The notes under the pieces were generated by a model, which saw only the letters and a program-made list of their open reading frames with translations, had not been told where the DNA came from and made no database searches. DNA of 64,000 bases from Acanthacorydalis orientalis (taxonomy: Eukaryota > Arthropoda > Insecta > Megaloptera > Corydalidae): the NCBI GenBank assembly GCA_034766995.1, contig CM068325.1:1779821-1843820 (forward strand). The letters run 5' to 3'. Positions within the stretch are counted from its first letter, which is position 1, and every line of letters begins with the position of its first letter. This document shows positions 38,526 to 49,520 of this stretch, in pieces. The position numbers and the translations under genes were made by a program.

Positions 38526-41290
38526 AAAGCAATTTTTATTAGAAAATAATACAAAACAAGAATACAAAACTTAATAAAATATCGCAGATCAAAGCGTAGA
38601 ATAAAAATAAAACAAAATATCATAACATGTTAAAATAAAAATTTTAAATGTTACACAATAACGAGAACATATTAAAAACATTGCTCTTAGACAGCTGTAT
38701 CCTCGGCAAGATCTTGGGCCAGGGTCGGCGCTGCCGCTGGTGGAGGCTGGGTATTGTCCGGCGGATGATATTGCCGGACCCCGGACACATGTTCGATGTA
38801 GACATCTCGTGACCAGCGGATCGTGTCGGCCACCATCAGCTTAGCCATCGTGGACAGGTACCGGGGTGCGATGCCCAGGGACGCCGCGACCTTGTCGTTC
38901 GATGACAGCCAACCGCCGAGCGAACCGACGACGAATGCATCCACGGACACCGTGAAACCCTGCAGGGTGAGCTGGGCAGCAAGACCGCTATACTTGGCTA
39001 TTTTCTGCTGCCGAGCCCCCTCCAGGGCGTCACGACATCCCTCGAATGGAATGCACACGTCGACGATCGTTATCCTCCTCGTCGTCTCGTCGATCCTCAC
39101 AATGTCAGGACGAAGGCGACTGTCGACTCCCGGAACCTCCTTATTGACCCGGATGGAAATGGGTCCACCCACTTTGGCAGCACGCGACAGACGGTCCTGT
39201 ACGTTGTTATGTCGGTGCTGCCATGCTGCCGAATGGACCGTACAGTGGTTAAGGACGTGCGGCAACGTCTCGTTGGCGTAGCCGCAACGTCGGCACCGTT
39301 TATCCCCGTGCCCGAATCGGCGCGTGCCGTTAAGTGGCACGACGTCGAGCCGAGCGCGGTGGATAAAACGGTACTCACAGAACCGCGTGTACTTTCCATT
39401 CAGCAGAAAGTGGTTGGAGATCGATGTCTTTCCGGTCGTCTCGATCACCTTGCCCTGATCACGTAGGCCGATGAGGCGACGATGGTGATATGCTCGGACG
39501 GCGGCTCTCAACGAGCGAAGTGCAAAGGCCCGCGACGCCTCCGGGACCACCACACGATCCGGCACCTGTCCCGGGCGGCCGATGACGACCGACATGTCCG
39601 CCGTGTCGTCGGACCACCGGAAGCTGACATCCAGCTTGGCTCTGAGGCGGCGGCAGGCGTTTCGAGCCTGGGTCCATAGGCTCGAAACATCCCCACCGTC
39701 ACGCCCCAGAGCACCCTCCAGTGACCCGCTCAGGTACGCCGCCAGCATGAAATTATCAGGCTCGCCTCCAATCTTCCGCCTCGCTGCACGCCGAAGGCCG
39801 GCCCAAGCCACTGTCCTGACCACTTCGTCTGGGCAGGACAGTAGGCGGAAAGCGTGCACCACCCGGCTCACGTCCGCGGAGTCACCGAGTTGGAGCAAGT
39901 TAGCACCCCCCTGGTAAGATGTTATATATAAAATATCTGCTGAGGCCCTCTGCGGTAGGTTCATCCATTTCTTCGCCTTGCTTCGAATGATCTTATCGAG
40001 CTCCGTGAGGGGACCCTTTCGGATATTACACCCACGGAGCGCGAAGTCAAGACGAGAAAGGATGAACATATTTAGGGCCTCTAATTTTTGCCAGGGGGCC
40101 AGGAGGGAGTGGTGTACCCGCATAACGTCCCCCCTAATGTTGTTAATAATTTCTAGGGGGGTCTGGGTTACGCGGAACCCAGTGGGTACACCAAGATGTT
40201 CGTAATAATCTCCCTCCTGTAAAGCTTCCAACCGGTCTCCCAGGAGCGTGAATCGTGTGTCACACGCTTTCCTCTTGCGCCGGCAGTCGACGTGAAGCGA
40301 GGCGCATTTGGAGGCGTTGAACTTGATACCCATCCAGGTGGCGGCCGCGCCCACCTCGTCCAGCAATGATTGCATGGACGAGGGGTCCTTGGCGAGGAGC
40401 ACCACGTCGTCGGCGTACGCCAGGATCGAGAAATGATGATCAAATAATTGGTAGCCGTGCGACCCGGACATACCGAGGGCCGCCCTCACCAGAGGCTCGA
40501 TGGCCAAATTGAACAGCATGGGGGAGAGCGGGCAGCCTTGCTTTACCCCGGCACGGATCGGAATCGGCTGGGTCTCCCCAGTCGATGTCCGAACCGTGGT
40601 AAAAGCCCGGGAGTAAAGTTCGGCAACCACACCCTGCAGCTTCCTGGGCAAGTTCAACAGGGAAAGCACCCGCCGTATGTGGCCGTGAGGAACAGACCCG
40701 AACGCGTTGGCAAGGTCAAGCCATGCCAGCACGATCTGTCTGCCCTCACGACGTGCGTCATCAAGGGCACTCTGGACCACGAAGTTGTGTTCGTAACACC
40801 CCTCGTGCTCCAGGAACCCTTTCTGCACTGGCGAAATGTTCCCCGTTGTCTTCGCCCACGAAGCCACCCTGTCAGCCAGGACCCCAGCATACAACTTGGA
40901 CATCGTGCCACCGAGCGTGAGCGGCCTCCAGTTGTCCAAATCGTCACGGCTACCCTTTTTGTGCACGAGCACCGTCCGGGTGTCGGCCCACGCCAGTGGA
41001 GTCCTCTCCTCGTGGAGGCAGCGATTGAAAATATATGTTAATACAGCACACCCCGGGTCGAGACGTTTCAAGAAAGAATATTTAATTCCGTCTCTTCCCG
41101 GGGCGGTGTCCTTCGTCCGGGCCAACCGGCGAAGTACAGATTCCGCCGAGAATTCTTCAACGAAGGAATCCTCGGCCACGTCGCACTGCGGGCGGTTAAA
41201 CGCCTGCCGAACGAGATCGGGCATCTCCACCTCCTCCCGGTCCCGTTCGGCAAACATCCCACGGAAGTGGTCTTCTACCACCGCCGTGCA
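38526..41290 (-). mobile_element. U2-targeted R2-clade retrotransposon B, 5'-truncated
   Basis: Same subfamily as A. The 3' UTR (38686-38526) resembles that of A, including AGATCAAAGCGTAG at 38586-38599 on the plus strand. On the 5' side homology ends at about 41290 inside the ORF and gives way to AT-rich DNA (CAACCGCTACAACCCTAACA). The 5' half of the U2 gene is not seen beyond this point. Confidence 0.88.
38687..41281 (-). CDS. R2-clade retrotransposon protein, N-terminally truncated
   Basis: 864 open codons starting at MVEDHFRGMFAERDREEVEM, an internal Met of the full protein, so the zinc fingers and linker are missing. The complete RT (LAWLDLANAFGSVPHGHIRR, GVKQGCPLSPMLFNLAIEPL, LAYADDVVLLAKD), the CCHC knuckle CRRCGYANETLPHVLNHC and the endonuclease (RPDIV...ITIVDVCIPFEG) are open and very similar to element A. 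It ends TLAQDLAEDTAV. Without the DNA-binding N-terminus and a 5' UTR it is probably inactive, but the lack of stops suggests recent insertion. Confidence 0.9.
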   Translation of the reverse strand: MVEDHFRGMFAERDREEVEMPDLVRQAFNRPQCDVAEDSFVEEFSAESVLRRLARTKDTAPGRDGIKYSFLKRLDPGCAVLTYIFNRCLHEERTPLAWADTRTVLVHKKGSRDDLDNWRPLTLGGTMSKLYAGVLADRVASWAKTTGNISPVQKGFLEHEGCYEHNFVVQSALDDARREGRQIVLAWLDLANAFGSVPHGHIRRVLSLLNLPRKLQGVVAELYSRAFTTVRTSTGETQPIPIRAGVKQGCPLSPMLFNLAIEPLVRAALGMSGSHGYQLFDHHFSILAYADDVVLLAKDPSSMQSLLDEVGAAATWMGIKFNASKCASLHVDCRRKRKACDTRFTLLGDRLEALQEGDYYEHLGVPTGFRVTQTPLEIINNIRGDVMRVHHSLLAPWQKLEALNMFILSRLDFALRGCNIRKGPLTELDKIIRSKAKKWMNLPQRASADILYITSYQGGANLLQLGDSADVSRVVHAFRLLSCPDEVVRTVAWAGLRRAARRKIGGEPDNFMLAAYLSGSLEGALGRDGGDVSSLWTQARNACRRLRAKLDVSFRWSDDTADMSVVIGRPGQVPDRVVVPEASRAFALRSLRAAVRAYHHRRLIGLRDQGKVIETTGKTSISNHFLLNGKYTRFCEYRFIHRARLDVVPLNGTRRFGHGDKRCRRCGYANETLPHVLNHCTVHSAAWQHRHNNVQDRLSRAAKVGGPISIRVNKEVPGVDSRLRPDIVRIDETTRRITIVDVCIPFEGCRDALEGARQQKIAKYSGLAAQLTLQGFTVSVDAFVVGSLGGWLSSNDKVAASLGIAPRYLSTMAKLMVADTIRWSRDVYIEHVSGVRQYHPPDNTQPPPAAAPTLAQDLAEDTAV

Positions 41291-42938
41291 ACCGCTACAA
41301 CCCTAACAACATACTTTATCTATGCTAGCAACTAGGTAAAAAGTAACATGAGGCAGCGTTATTAACTGTTAACATGTTGTAAAAGAACATTTAAATGTTT
41401 TACTTCAACAATATCAGTATTGAGTTCGTATCGAATCTATTCGAGAAAACAATAAAGTATCTGCGAATATAATAAGCGAAAACATATGTCTTCTACAAAA
41501 CAAAAATTATCTTTGTTTTTAATCTGACTGATATTTTTTATGTGACAAGCAACTATAATATAATCAGTATTGATAAGTGACAGTTACGACGTTAAGAAAT
41601 GAATGAGTGAGAATAATAATATAGAAGAGAAGAGTGCAAGTGGGAAAGAGATAGTTATAATACTTTAGAATCTGTTGCTCCTTTCACTGTAATATTTTTT
41701 GGTTACAGTCGGACGGAAATTAATAACTGAAATTAAATGTGAATAAAAAAAAACATACTTGTATTAGTTTTTGTGATAATTATTAAAAATAAATCTTATT
41801 CATTGCTAATATTCAACATATTTTTCGTGTGATGATTACTATAATATCATTACTTGACAGCTGCACGTTGCGATTAGAATGAGTTCGAATAATACAAAAA
41901 AAAGGAGTGTGAGAAAGAAGGAATGTGTGTTAGTTATAAAAATTTGTATGCTTTTGTTATATTATATTTATGACAATTATCGTTATTTAGTCATAACAAT
42001 TACAATATTCAACATACTTTTCGGTGTGTTAAATGTGACAACACTATACACAAAGATACTATAATAATACAAAGAGCGCACAATGATTGGTATAGTTAAC
42101 AGCTTTGTATACTCTACGAAAAATAAATTGGAAGATGCTGTAGGAAATGAGCGAAAGAGCATATATTTAATAAATTTTTAGTGTTTCGCGTTAGCGACTG
42201 TCTGTCGATGTTAATTTTGCCGAAGCGGTGTACAGGTCATTACAATGACATTTCAAAGAAACTCATCTGTTCATGAACTAAATACTCGAAGACTTAAAAC
42301 AATTTTTAGTTTCGTTTTAAAATATTCTTCGAGATATTCGACAACGTGTGGCACTTCCCATGAGTGTAGGCGTAAAATATGAAAATATAAAAATCAAATT
42401 CTTTTCAATTGCACATAGAATCGATCCTAATATTTATATGTCTTCCGAGTGACGAAGAGAGAGAAATATAATTTTTCATTGACTCTTCGTAGTTTTGAAC
42501 AAATAAGATATTAAAATTGAAAAACTAGATACAGAAACATTCAGAAATTGGGGAAATTGAGTGTAGACGTATTTCAAACCCGGTTACATATTCGGGATCG
42601 GTATGTATTTTTTTGTTTTGTGAAATTCAGTGAAACTTTTCAAACTTATTTGTAAACAGAGATAGAGACGTCACGGTTTGTAGAATAAAGTATTGTTTTC
42701 TCTTTATTTTGAAATTGAATTCGAACAAAATACTTAAAGAAAATTTAAATAAAAAAAAATTAGTGATACCTTCTCGTTATTATTGTCTGTATTTGTTATT
42801 TTCTCTATTGAAAGCAGACTTCATCGATTTTTTCACCGGCGGTTTATATGGTAATTTGATATCAGGTTTGTTCAGAGTTCAGTGACAAGACTAATATATC
42901 TATAACGAATGAAGAAAAAGAAATATTACGGATTTAAA

Positions 42939-42980
<42 letters not shown>

Positions 42981-43595
42981 ATATACAAATTTAGTACTAA
43001 ATAAAATATTCGTACATATTCGCCGCAAAACAAATCAATTATATTTAATCAAAAATGTTTAATAATGATTTTTGGTTGTAGCTTTATTTCGATGGCGATG
43101 TTACCTTTAGACCTCTAAGGTATAAAAAAAAAAAAACAGATACTTTTCATTAAAAAGTTTTAAGCTAATATACAAAACGTTCCTTTAAAAAAAAAGTAAC
43201 GATTACAGGATACAAGAATCTAATTTTACCATTTATTTTACCGGTTCTTTTAATTTCATCGGATTGTTTTTTTTTTCGATTTAGTAAAGTGTTGATATGT
43301 CGAGAATTAAGTGTTGATTGTTTTATTGGACATTTTCGATTAGAAAAACAATTCGTGGGTTGTGCGGTAAAAGAGAATTCATTTCTGAAAGTGAGTATTG
43401 ATAATTTTGATGTTGATGTACAGGAGAATTTCGGCGAATGAGCGACAATTAAAAAATATCAATAATGTTTTATTGAACATTTTCGACTAGAAAAACATTT
43501 TGTGTGGTAAAAAAGAATTTTGGATTTGAATTTCTCTCTGTTATTGCTAAGATCGAATCCCAATCGAAATACATATATAAGTTATAGCTAGAGCA
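41291..43595. other. AT-rich non-coding stretch
   Basis: No gene recognised. About 41540-41660 and 41825-41945 look like diverged direct copies (ATTACTATAATAT.. and GAATGAGT(G/T) words). A (TA)n tract lies at about 42943-42978. The open frame at 41879-42064 has no known domain. Confidence 0.45.
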
Positions 43596-45735
43596 ATCAA
43601 TATTTTGATCAGGATTTTTTTTTACGATTTCGAAGAGTGAAAATTCAACTCTGAATATAAATTTAAATACAACTTTCAACATTTTATGAAATAAGTGTTT
43701 AAAAATCATAACCGGATTAAAAATACTTACCGACCGATCGAAACTCCGCATTGTTTTAATTGAACCGCAAAAACTTCCAAATATACACAAACACTTGCAC
43801 TCTGAGCGTTCGTTTTTAATATAAAATTTTATGATTAATATAAAACTGAACACTTTTTCATAAAACTTTCGATTATATTGAAAACGGGCATTCGAATACT
43901 GTTCGAATTACAGAGTAGATCCACGAACAAGTGCAAATAATCGTGCGAACGGGCGCGTGCTTCTTTGTACACTGATCAGTAAGTATCTTGTGTCACACTC
44001 GGATGTTTAAAAATGGCTACCGATTCGAGGTATGAAACGGTAACTTTTCGGATTTTCCCACATTTACTGTTAAGTGACAGTGAAACGAATATTGGTATTT
44101 TTTCATTACTGATGATTAGAAAGGTAATATTATTCTTCGAAAAGTGTCTTTTTAAGCTTGAGAATTTAAAAACGGCAACTTTACAGGTATGAAAGGACTT
44201 GTCCCTTTAAATGCCTGGCCACATGTCTATCCTATCCTTTAATTCATGCGAATAGGTTCATTGCATTTCTTTAAATACAAATATTTCTTAAATCCATTTA
44301 AAAGATATAAATGAAAATATCATAGATAAAGTTCATATATACTCTGAAAATATTTATATCAGTGTTTAAAATTATATAGAAATGTTATTTTTTTAAAAAA
44401 ATATATTTGTTTCGAAAATTAAAAAAGAATATTGTTCTTTATTTTAGTATTCTGATGATGATAATAACGAATGAAATGTGCATAAGCAATGATCAAAATT
44501 GATCAACAAACGTTTATTGAAATTATTTGATAGAACATGTTTTTTTTTGTAATTTATGGAATGTGAAAAAGAATTTGTTTGCAAAAATGAATTTAGACAG
44601 TGTTAGACATGTGTTCGAACGGTATTTTGATAATTTCGATACTAATAAGATAAACTTGTTTATAAAATATTAATCTCTTCAGTTGTTTCGTGATGATTTT
44701 TTGCATTTACAACACAAAATTATGTACTGAAAAAAATGTATCAATGATTCTTTTTTAAACAATCAAAAATATTTTTTACTAGTGCGCTGATGAATATGAA
44801 CAATAAAAGAGCGGGACGGCCAGGGTTGCAGTACGTTTAGCATGACTCTCAGAGGCAGTGTGACAGTATAATTACATATACTCTACCTCTGTAAATCATA
44901 TTTTTTGTCTCTTTTTAATATTGAATTTCTTTCCTGTTGCAACAAACATGTTTATTAACGTTCTTAGATTTTTTGCTAATAACCGACCACTATCTCATTA
45001 ATTATATCAACTATGACAAATAATTATTATTTGGTTTTCTTTCTGTCTTCTATCAGAATTTAATACAGAATCGTATTTGGGTATTTAATAGTGTCGTGAT
45101 TTTTTTAGCTAAAATAATCAATATTTTGATCGGAATGTAATTTTTTTACGATTCCGAAGAGTGAAAATTCAACTCTGAATATAAATGTAAATACAACTTT
45201 CAACATTTTATGAAATAAGTGTTAAAAAATCATAACCGGATTAAAAATACTTACCGACCGATCGAAACTCCGCATTGTTTTAATTGAACCGCAAAAACTC
45301 GCAAATATACACGAACACTTGCACTCTGATCGTTCGTTTTTAATATCTTTTCCCTTTTGAATGTCTCGAAACAGTGAAACGAATATTGGTATTTGTTCAT
45401 TACTGATGATTAGAGAGGTAATATTATTCTTCGAAAACTGTCTTTTTAAGCTTGAGAATTTAAAAATGGTAACTTTACAGGTATGAAAGGACTTGTCCCT
45501 TTAAATGATGGCCACATGTTATTCTTCGAAAACTGTCTCATTAGGCTTGGAAATTTAAAAACGGCAACTTTACAGGTATGAAAGGACTTGTCCCTTTAAA
45601 TGATGGCCACATGTTATTCTTCGAAAACTGTCTCATTACGCTTGGAAATTTGAAAACGGCAACTTAACAGGTTCGAAAGGACTTGTCCCTTTAAATGCTG
45701 GCCACATGTCTGTCCCATCCTTTAAATGTTTTCGA
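43596..45735. repeat. Duplicated non-coding block with 95-bp tandem units
   Basis: A segment of about 245 bp (43600-43850) recurs almost unchanged at about 45112-45350 (shared ACTTACCGACCGATCGAAAC). A second segment at 44080-44230 recurs at 45372-45735, where a 95-bp unit is tandemly repeated three times (starts ATTCTTCGAAAACTGTCT at 45426, 45521, 45616). Each unit ends with GGACTTGTCCCTTTAAATG. Not coding. Confidence 0.8.
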
Positions 45736-46336
45736 GAAACCAGTGGCGGCACATCTACGTCTCTGACGCGACTCCGTCACTAAATGCCCGTCACCATCGA
45801 ACGTATATCATCAGATATCCTGCTAAATTTTAAAGACGACGGATGGCCGAAATCGGACGGAATTTTTTTGAAATTTTGACGATACGTTACAATTATTGAA
45901 CGATGAAATTGTAATTGTGATATATTGTGATTTTTTCCATGAGAAGCCATGCATTACGCATGATGGCATTCGTCGTTCGAGTGAATAGAGGCCAGTGCCA
46001 TTTTTCACCTCGAGTACTGATACGGTAATATGATATATTCTCGTCGATTCTATCGCCGCCGCCCATAAATGTATTATATTTAGCTATTAAACACGGCCGA
46101 GGAACACTTTTGTTCAATGTTTAATCAAAACTACAGATTTCAACCCCGCATACGCCTCCTAGTGTGATCATATGAACGCGCTATGTTTTTTTTTTTAGCA
46201 ATATATACCATCAAATAATTAATTCATTGAATATTTTACTAGACTACCAATAAAATAGTAATTCTAACGTGTATATTTCGTGTACATAAAAATAAAATTC
46301 AATTAGTTAACATTTAAATTAATTTAAACTTATACT
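45736..46336. other. Non-coding stretch, nothing recognised
   Basis: Mixed-composition sequence between the tandem repeats and the copia LTR. The short minus-strand open frames at 45823-46117 have no recognised domain. Confidence 0.4.
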
Positions 46337-46589
46337 TGTTAGAATTGCTTTCTGGGATTGATGAGGATGAATAATGATTAACATTTCATATATCACAACA
46401 ATATTTATTTATATACTGATAATACATTCACTTTAAATTCATTGCGCCACCACACGCGTACACTACAACAACAAACAGTCGCCAACTGCGTTGCTATCAA
46501 TATAAAACGACATCCATCAGCATAGATAAAGTATCTATCGTGTATATGATAATCAGTATGCCAAGTGCAAATGTACCCAATACTCAACA
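46337..46589 (-). repeat. Copia-type 3' LTR
   Basis: 253 bp on the minus strand from TGTTGAGTATTGGGTACATT to ATTCTAACA, with the TG...CA ends of an LTR. Its second half is repeated at 47604-47744. The purine-rich GCAAGGAAGCG just upstream (minus strand) may be the polypurine tract. Confidence 0.8.
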
Positions 46590-46633
46590 CGCTTCCTTGC
46601 ATTTGCATTTTGATACTTCTTACTCCTTTAATT

Positions 46634-46775
46634 TCAACATTTCGCTAAATTTAAGAAACTTGACTTTAGAGCCTCTGATTTAGTCAATATATCCGCAACA
46701 TTGTTTCCTGATTCGACATTAATTACATTAATAATTTTCATTACATAATGATACTGAACTTCAATATGCTTTGAA
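46634..46775 (-). pseudogene. Copia RNase H C-terminal remnant
   Basis: Minus-strand reading KHIEVQYHYVMKIINVINVE then NNVADILTKSEALKSSF, ending at TGA 46634-46636. KHI..YH.., and the ADILTK motif are typical of the last part of Ty1/copia RNase H. It lies just before the 3' LTR, as in complete elements. Confidence 0.7.
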
Positions 46776-46794
46776 TTTTTTGAGAAATTTCGAC

Positions 46795-47451
46795 AACTGT
46801 ATCAATTTTCTTTTGTCTTTGACACGAATTCATTTGACTTGTTTGTGTTTTCTTCACTCTTTTCACTTTGATTTTTCTCTTCTAAAGCTTTTAGTTTTAT
46901 TTTATTTTTCAAATATTCGACGGTTTTTTCTTTCTTCTTCTTCTGGGTGCACATCGATTAAATCTCCCAAGTGGCTAATACGTTTGTGGTAGTGCCTTCG
47001 ACATATACGAGTATCTTAATTTTTCTTGTTCACTGACTTGTGCTCCTGCAGCTTTGAGTCCGTCTGCTGCTTTCTCGAATTCATCGAAGAATGTTGTCAC
47101 TTCTGCGAAATCTTTTAACTTAATTCTTTCTAACTCATTCCTACGTATAATCTGTGGAGCCGTCGATTCTCTTAAGTACATTTCGTCAAACTTTTTTAAT
47201 ATCTTATACGTAGAATTCAGATCTCCAATATATTCTAACTGCTTGTTGGAAATTGCACTGTATATGTAATTTATTGCTTTGATGTCTTTCAATTTCCATT
47301 CCTTAATTTTATCTGTGTCAGTTTTCTCTCTTTCAGCCACAACTAAACACTCTTTATATTCTAGAAACTTCAGTATTCTTTTTTTCCAATTTACATACTC
47401 GGATAAATCGAAAATTGGTATCCTTATTTCATCAATTTTCATGTACGCCAT
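46795..47451 (-). pseudogene. Copia gag gene, frameshifted
   Basis: Starts MAYMKIDEIRIPIFDLSEYV with the W-x-x-R/K capsid-type block (NWKKRILKFLEYKECLVV), then IYSAISNKQLEYIGDLNSTY, LKKFDEMYLRES and FFDEFEKAADGLKAAGAQVS, the UBN2-type Gag of Ty1/copia elements. The frame stops at 46975 after SKALPQTY, but the family-typical LGDLIDV and TVEYLKNKIKLKALEEKNQS continue in other frames to about 46795, so one or more frameshifts have occurred. Gag forms the particle that packages the element RNA. Confidence 0.8.
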
Positions 47452-47603
47452 TTTGCCTTTGTTCCTCGCTTTTGTTGTCTCAAATTCACTTTCTTCATTT
47501 TGTCTTCTTCATTAACCACGACCACTTTTTCACCACTTTTTCATTAACTTTTTCATTAACCTTTTTCATTAACTTTTTCATTAATCACGGACCTCTGCTG
47601 CCA

Positions 47604-47744
47604 TGTTAGAATTGCTTTCTGGGATTGATGAGGATGAATAATGATTAACATTTTATATATCACAACAATATTTACTTATATACTGATAATACATTCACTT
47701 TAAATTCATTGCGCCACCACACGCGTACACTACAACAAACAGTC
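47604..47744 (-). repeat. Copia-type 5' LTR, truncated
   Basis: Nearly identical to 46337-46478. Ends at AACAGTC, after which the BEL/Pao LTR starts. The minus-strand LTR end is followed by TGGCAGCAGAGG, a possible primer-binding site. Confidence 0.8.
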
Positions 47745-48437
47745 TGGAAAATTTGTTAAACCCCGACTTAACGTGATTTAACTGTTTTTGAATGTTTATA
47801 TAAAAAGGTTTTGATGTATTTACTGCTCTTTTATTACTGAGTAAAAAAAAACAATAGTTCAAATATAATTGCTGTATTTATTTATAAATATGAGGAAATA
47901 ATGCAGTTACAGTATGATTATAACTATCGAAAGAATACAAGTTGAAAATTATACTAAGTGATACAAATGTGCTTCGTTTTTCTACGTTTCAACAACTCGA
48001 CCGGTTAGTTCGAGTTGTTCGATGCGACTGTTCGTACCGAGAATCTTTATTTATGGTTCCTACAATGTACTTAAGTATACTGAATTAAGTTTAACAATCA
48101 ATGTTCAAATTACCGAAATATTTGCAATAATGAGTTTAAATTATGTGTCTGATTGTCACAGAATTTATTTATTTATTTGATGATTTATTAACGGCTGAAA
48201 TAATTGTAAATGTTCCGTTAATTTTTAAAATAATAATTAATCAAAAAGTGTATATAATATACATGTTAGATAATTCTCATTTACATGTGTTTTTTAATAA
48301 GTTTATGCAGATGTACTAAACTTTTTTTTTTTGTAATGTATGAAATTTTATGAAGGATGAACGTAATTTTAGTTAGTTTCAATATTTAGTGTATTTAAGA
48401 TTGAATCAATATCATTTCTATTTTTTGCTACGAAGCA
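47745..48437 (-). repeat. BEL/Pao 3' LTR
   Basis: 693 bp with TG...CA ends. The left 285 bp and right 140 bp match the other LTR (53963-54814), but the middle does not. Upstream on the minus strand is a purine tract, AACGGGGGGAGTA (48438-48450), the probable polypurine tract. Confidence 0.85.
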
Positions 48438-48474
48438 TACTCCCCCCGTTGAGAGGTTACGATCAACTTGAGTA

Positions 48475-49458
48475 TTATTCGTTAGTGTCCCTTAAATAAT
48501 TGTCTTTAATTGGTAACAGTGCTAAGTTTTTAACACTGCGCTTATATTCACTTGCACTGGTTTTTACTAAAACTGTTCTGATTATTCCGTCAGTGCCAGG
48601 AAAAGTCTTGATAATACGTCCTATTGCCCACTGCATCGATGGAAGCTTCTCGTCTTGTATTAATACGATGGAATTTTCTCTTATCGAATGCTCTCCTGTA
48701 GTCCATTTGTGGCGGATGTTGAGTTCGTTGAGATACTCTTTATACCAGCGCTTCCAAAAGTGCTGTCTAACCTTTTGGATATGTTGCCAGTGTGACAGCC
48801 GATTTGTTGGTGTTTCGGTGAAATCGATTTCTGGCAAGCTCGTTAAATAATCGCTTGTTAAAAAATGACCAGGAGTAAGGACAGAAGGATCATTAGAATC
48901 GGATGACAACAGAGTAAGAGGGCGAGAGTTAATAATGGCTTCTACTTCGATTACAAAAGTATTTAACTCTTCGAACGTAAATAAACAGTCGGTTAAAACG
49001 CGTTTCATATGGTGTTTAAGTAGTTTTACGGTCGATTCCCATAATCCGCCGAAATTCGGTGCCCGCGGTGGTATAAAGTGCCAATTTACGCACCTGTTCG
49101 CTAAATACCTTTGAGTTTCACTTTGAGTCGAATTTGATTTTAAAAAGTCGTATATTTCTTTTAACTCGTTTTTCGCGCCTACTATATTGGGTCCATTGTC
49201 TGAATAGATATTTGATGGTTTGCCCCTTCGTGCAATGAATCTTTTTAATGCAGCGATAAAGGCTTCTGTAGTTAAATCGCTCACGGTTTCTAAATGTACC
49301 GCCTTTACAACTAAACAGACAAATACGGCTACGTATACTTTTATTCGTTTAGTGTTACGGTGTTTTTTCTCTTTTATATAAAAAGGACCACAGTAATCAA
49401 TGCCGACATTACTAAATACTCGAGCTTGCGTGAGTCTTACGCTTGGTAACTCACCCAT
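48475..49458 (-). pseudogene. BEL/Pao pol: integrase core and C-terminal domain
   Basis: 327 open codons starting at MGELPSVRLTQARVFSNVGI. Integrase core with D in VGIDYCGPFYIK, D in IYSDNGPNIVGA and E in NFGGLWESTVKLLKHHMKR, the DDE triad needed for strand transfer. After this comes PLTLLSSDSNDPSVLTPGHF and the DUF5641-type C-terminal part (LIQDEKLPSMQWAIGRII), typical of BEL/Pao. Ends with YLRDTNE at 48475, 20 bp before the polypurine tract. A frameshift near 49.6 kb separates it from the preceding part of pol, so it is not translated normally. Confidence 0.85.
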
Positions 49459-49520
49459 TAAATATTCGACGGTTGGCGGATTTGCGCGAAAACAGGTAAC
49501 ACATTTTTTTATTACCTTTC

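Larger units (their letters stand above)
46337..47744 (-). mobile_element. Copia LTR retrotransposon, internally deleted
   Basis: Between the LTRs only about 1 kb remains: a gag gene and a short RNase H C-terminus, so protease, integrase and reverse transcriptase have been lost in one internal deletion. The 5' LTR is cut at 47744 where a BEL/Pao LTR begins. Confidence 0.75.
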
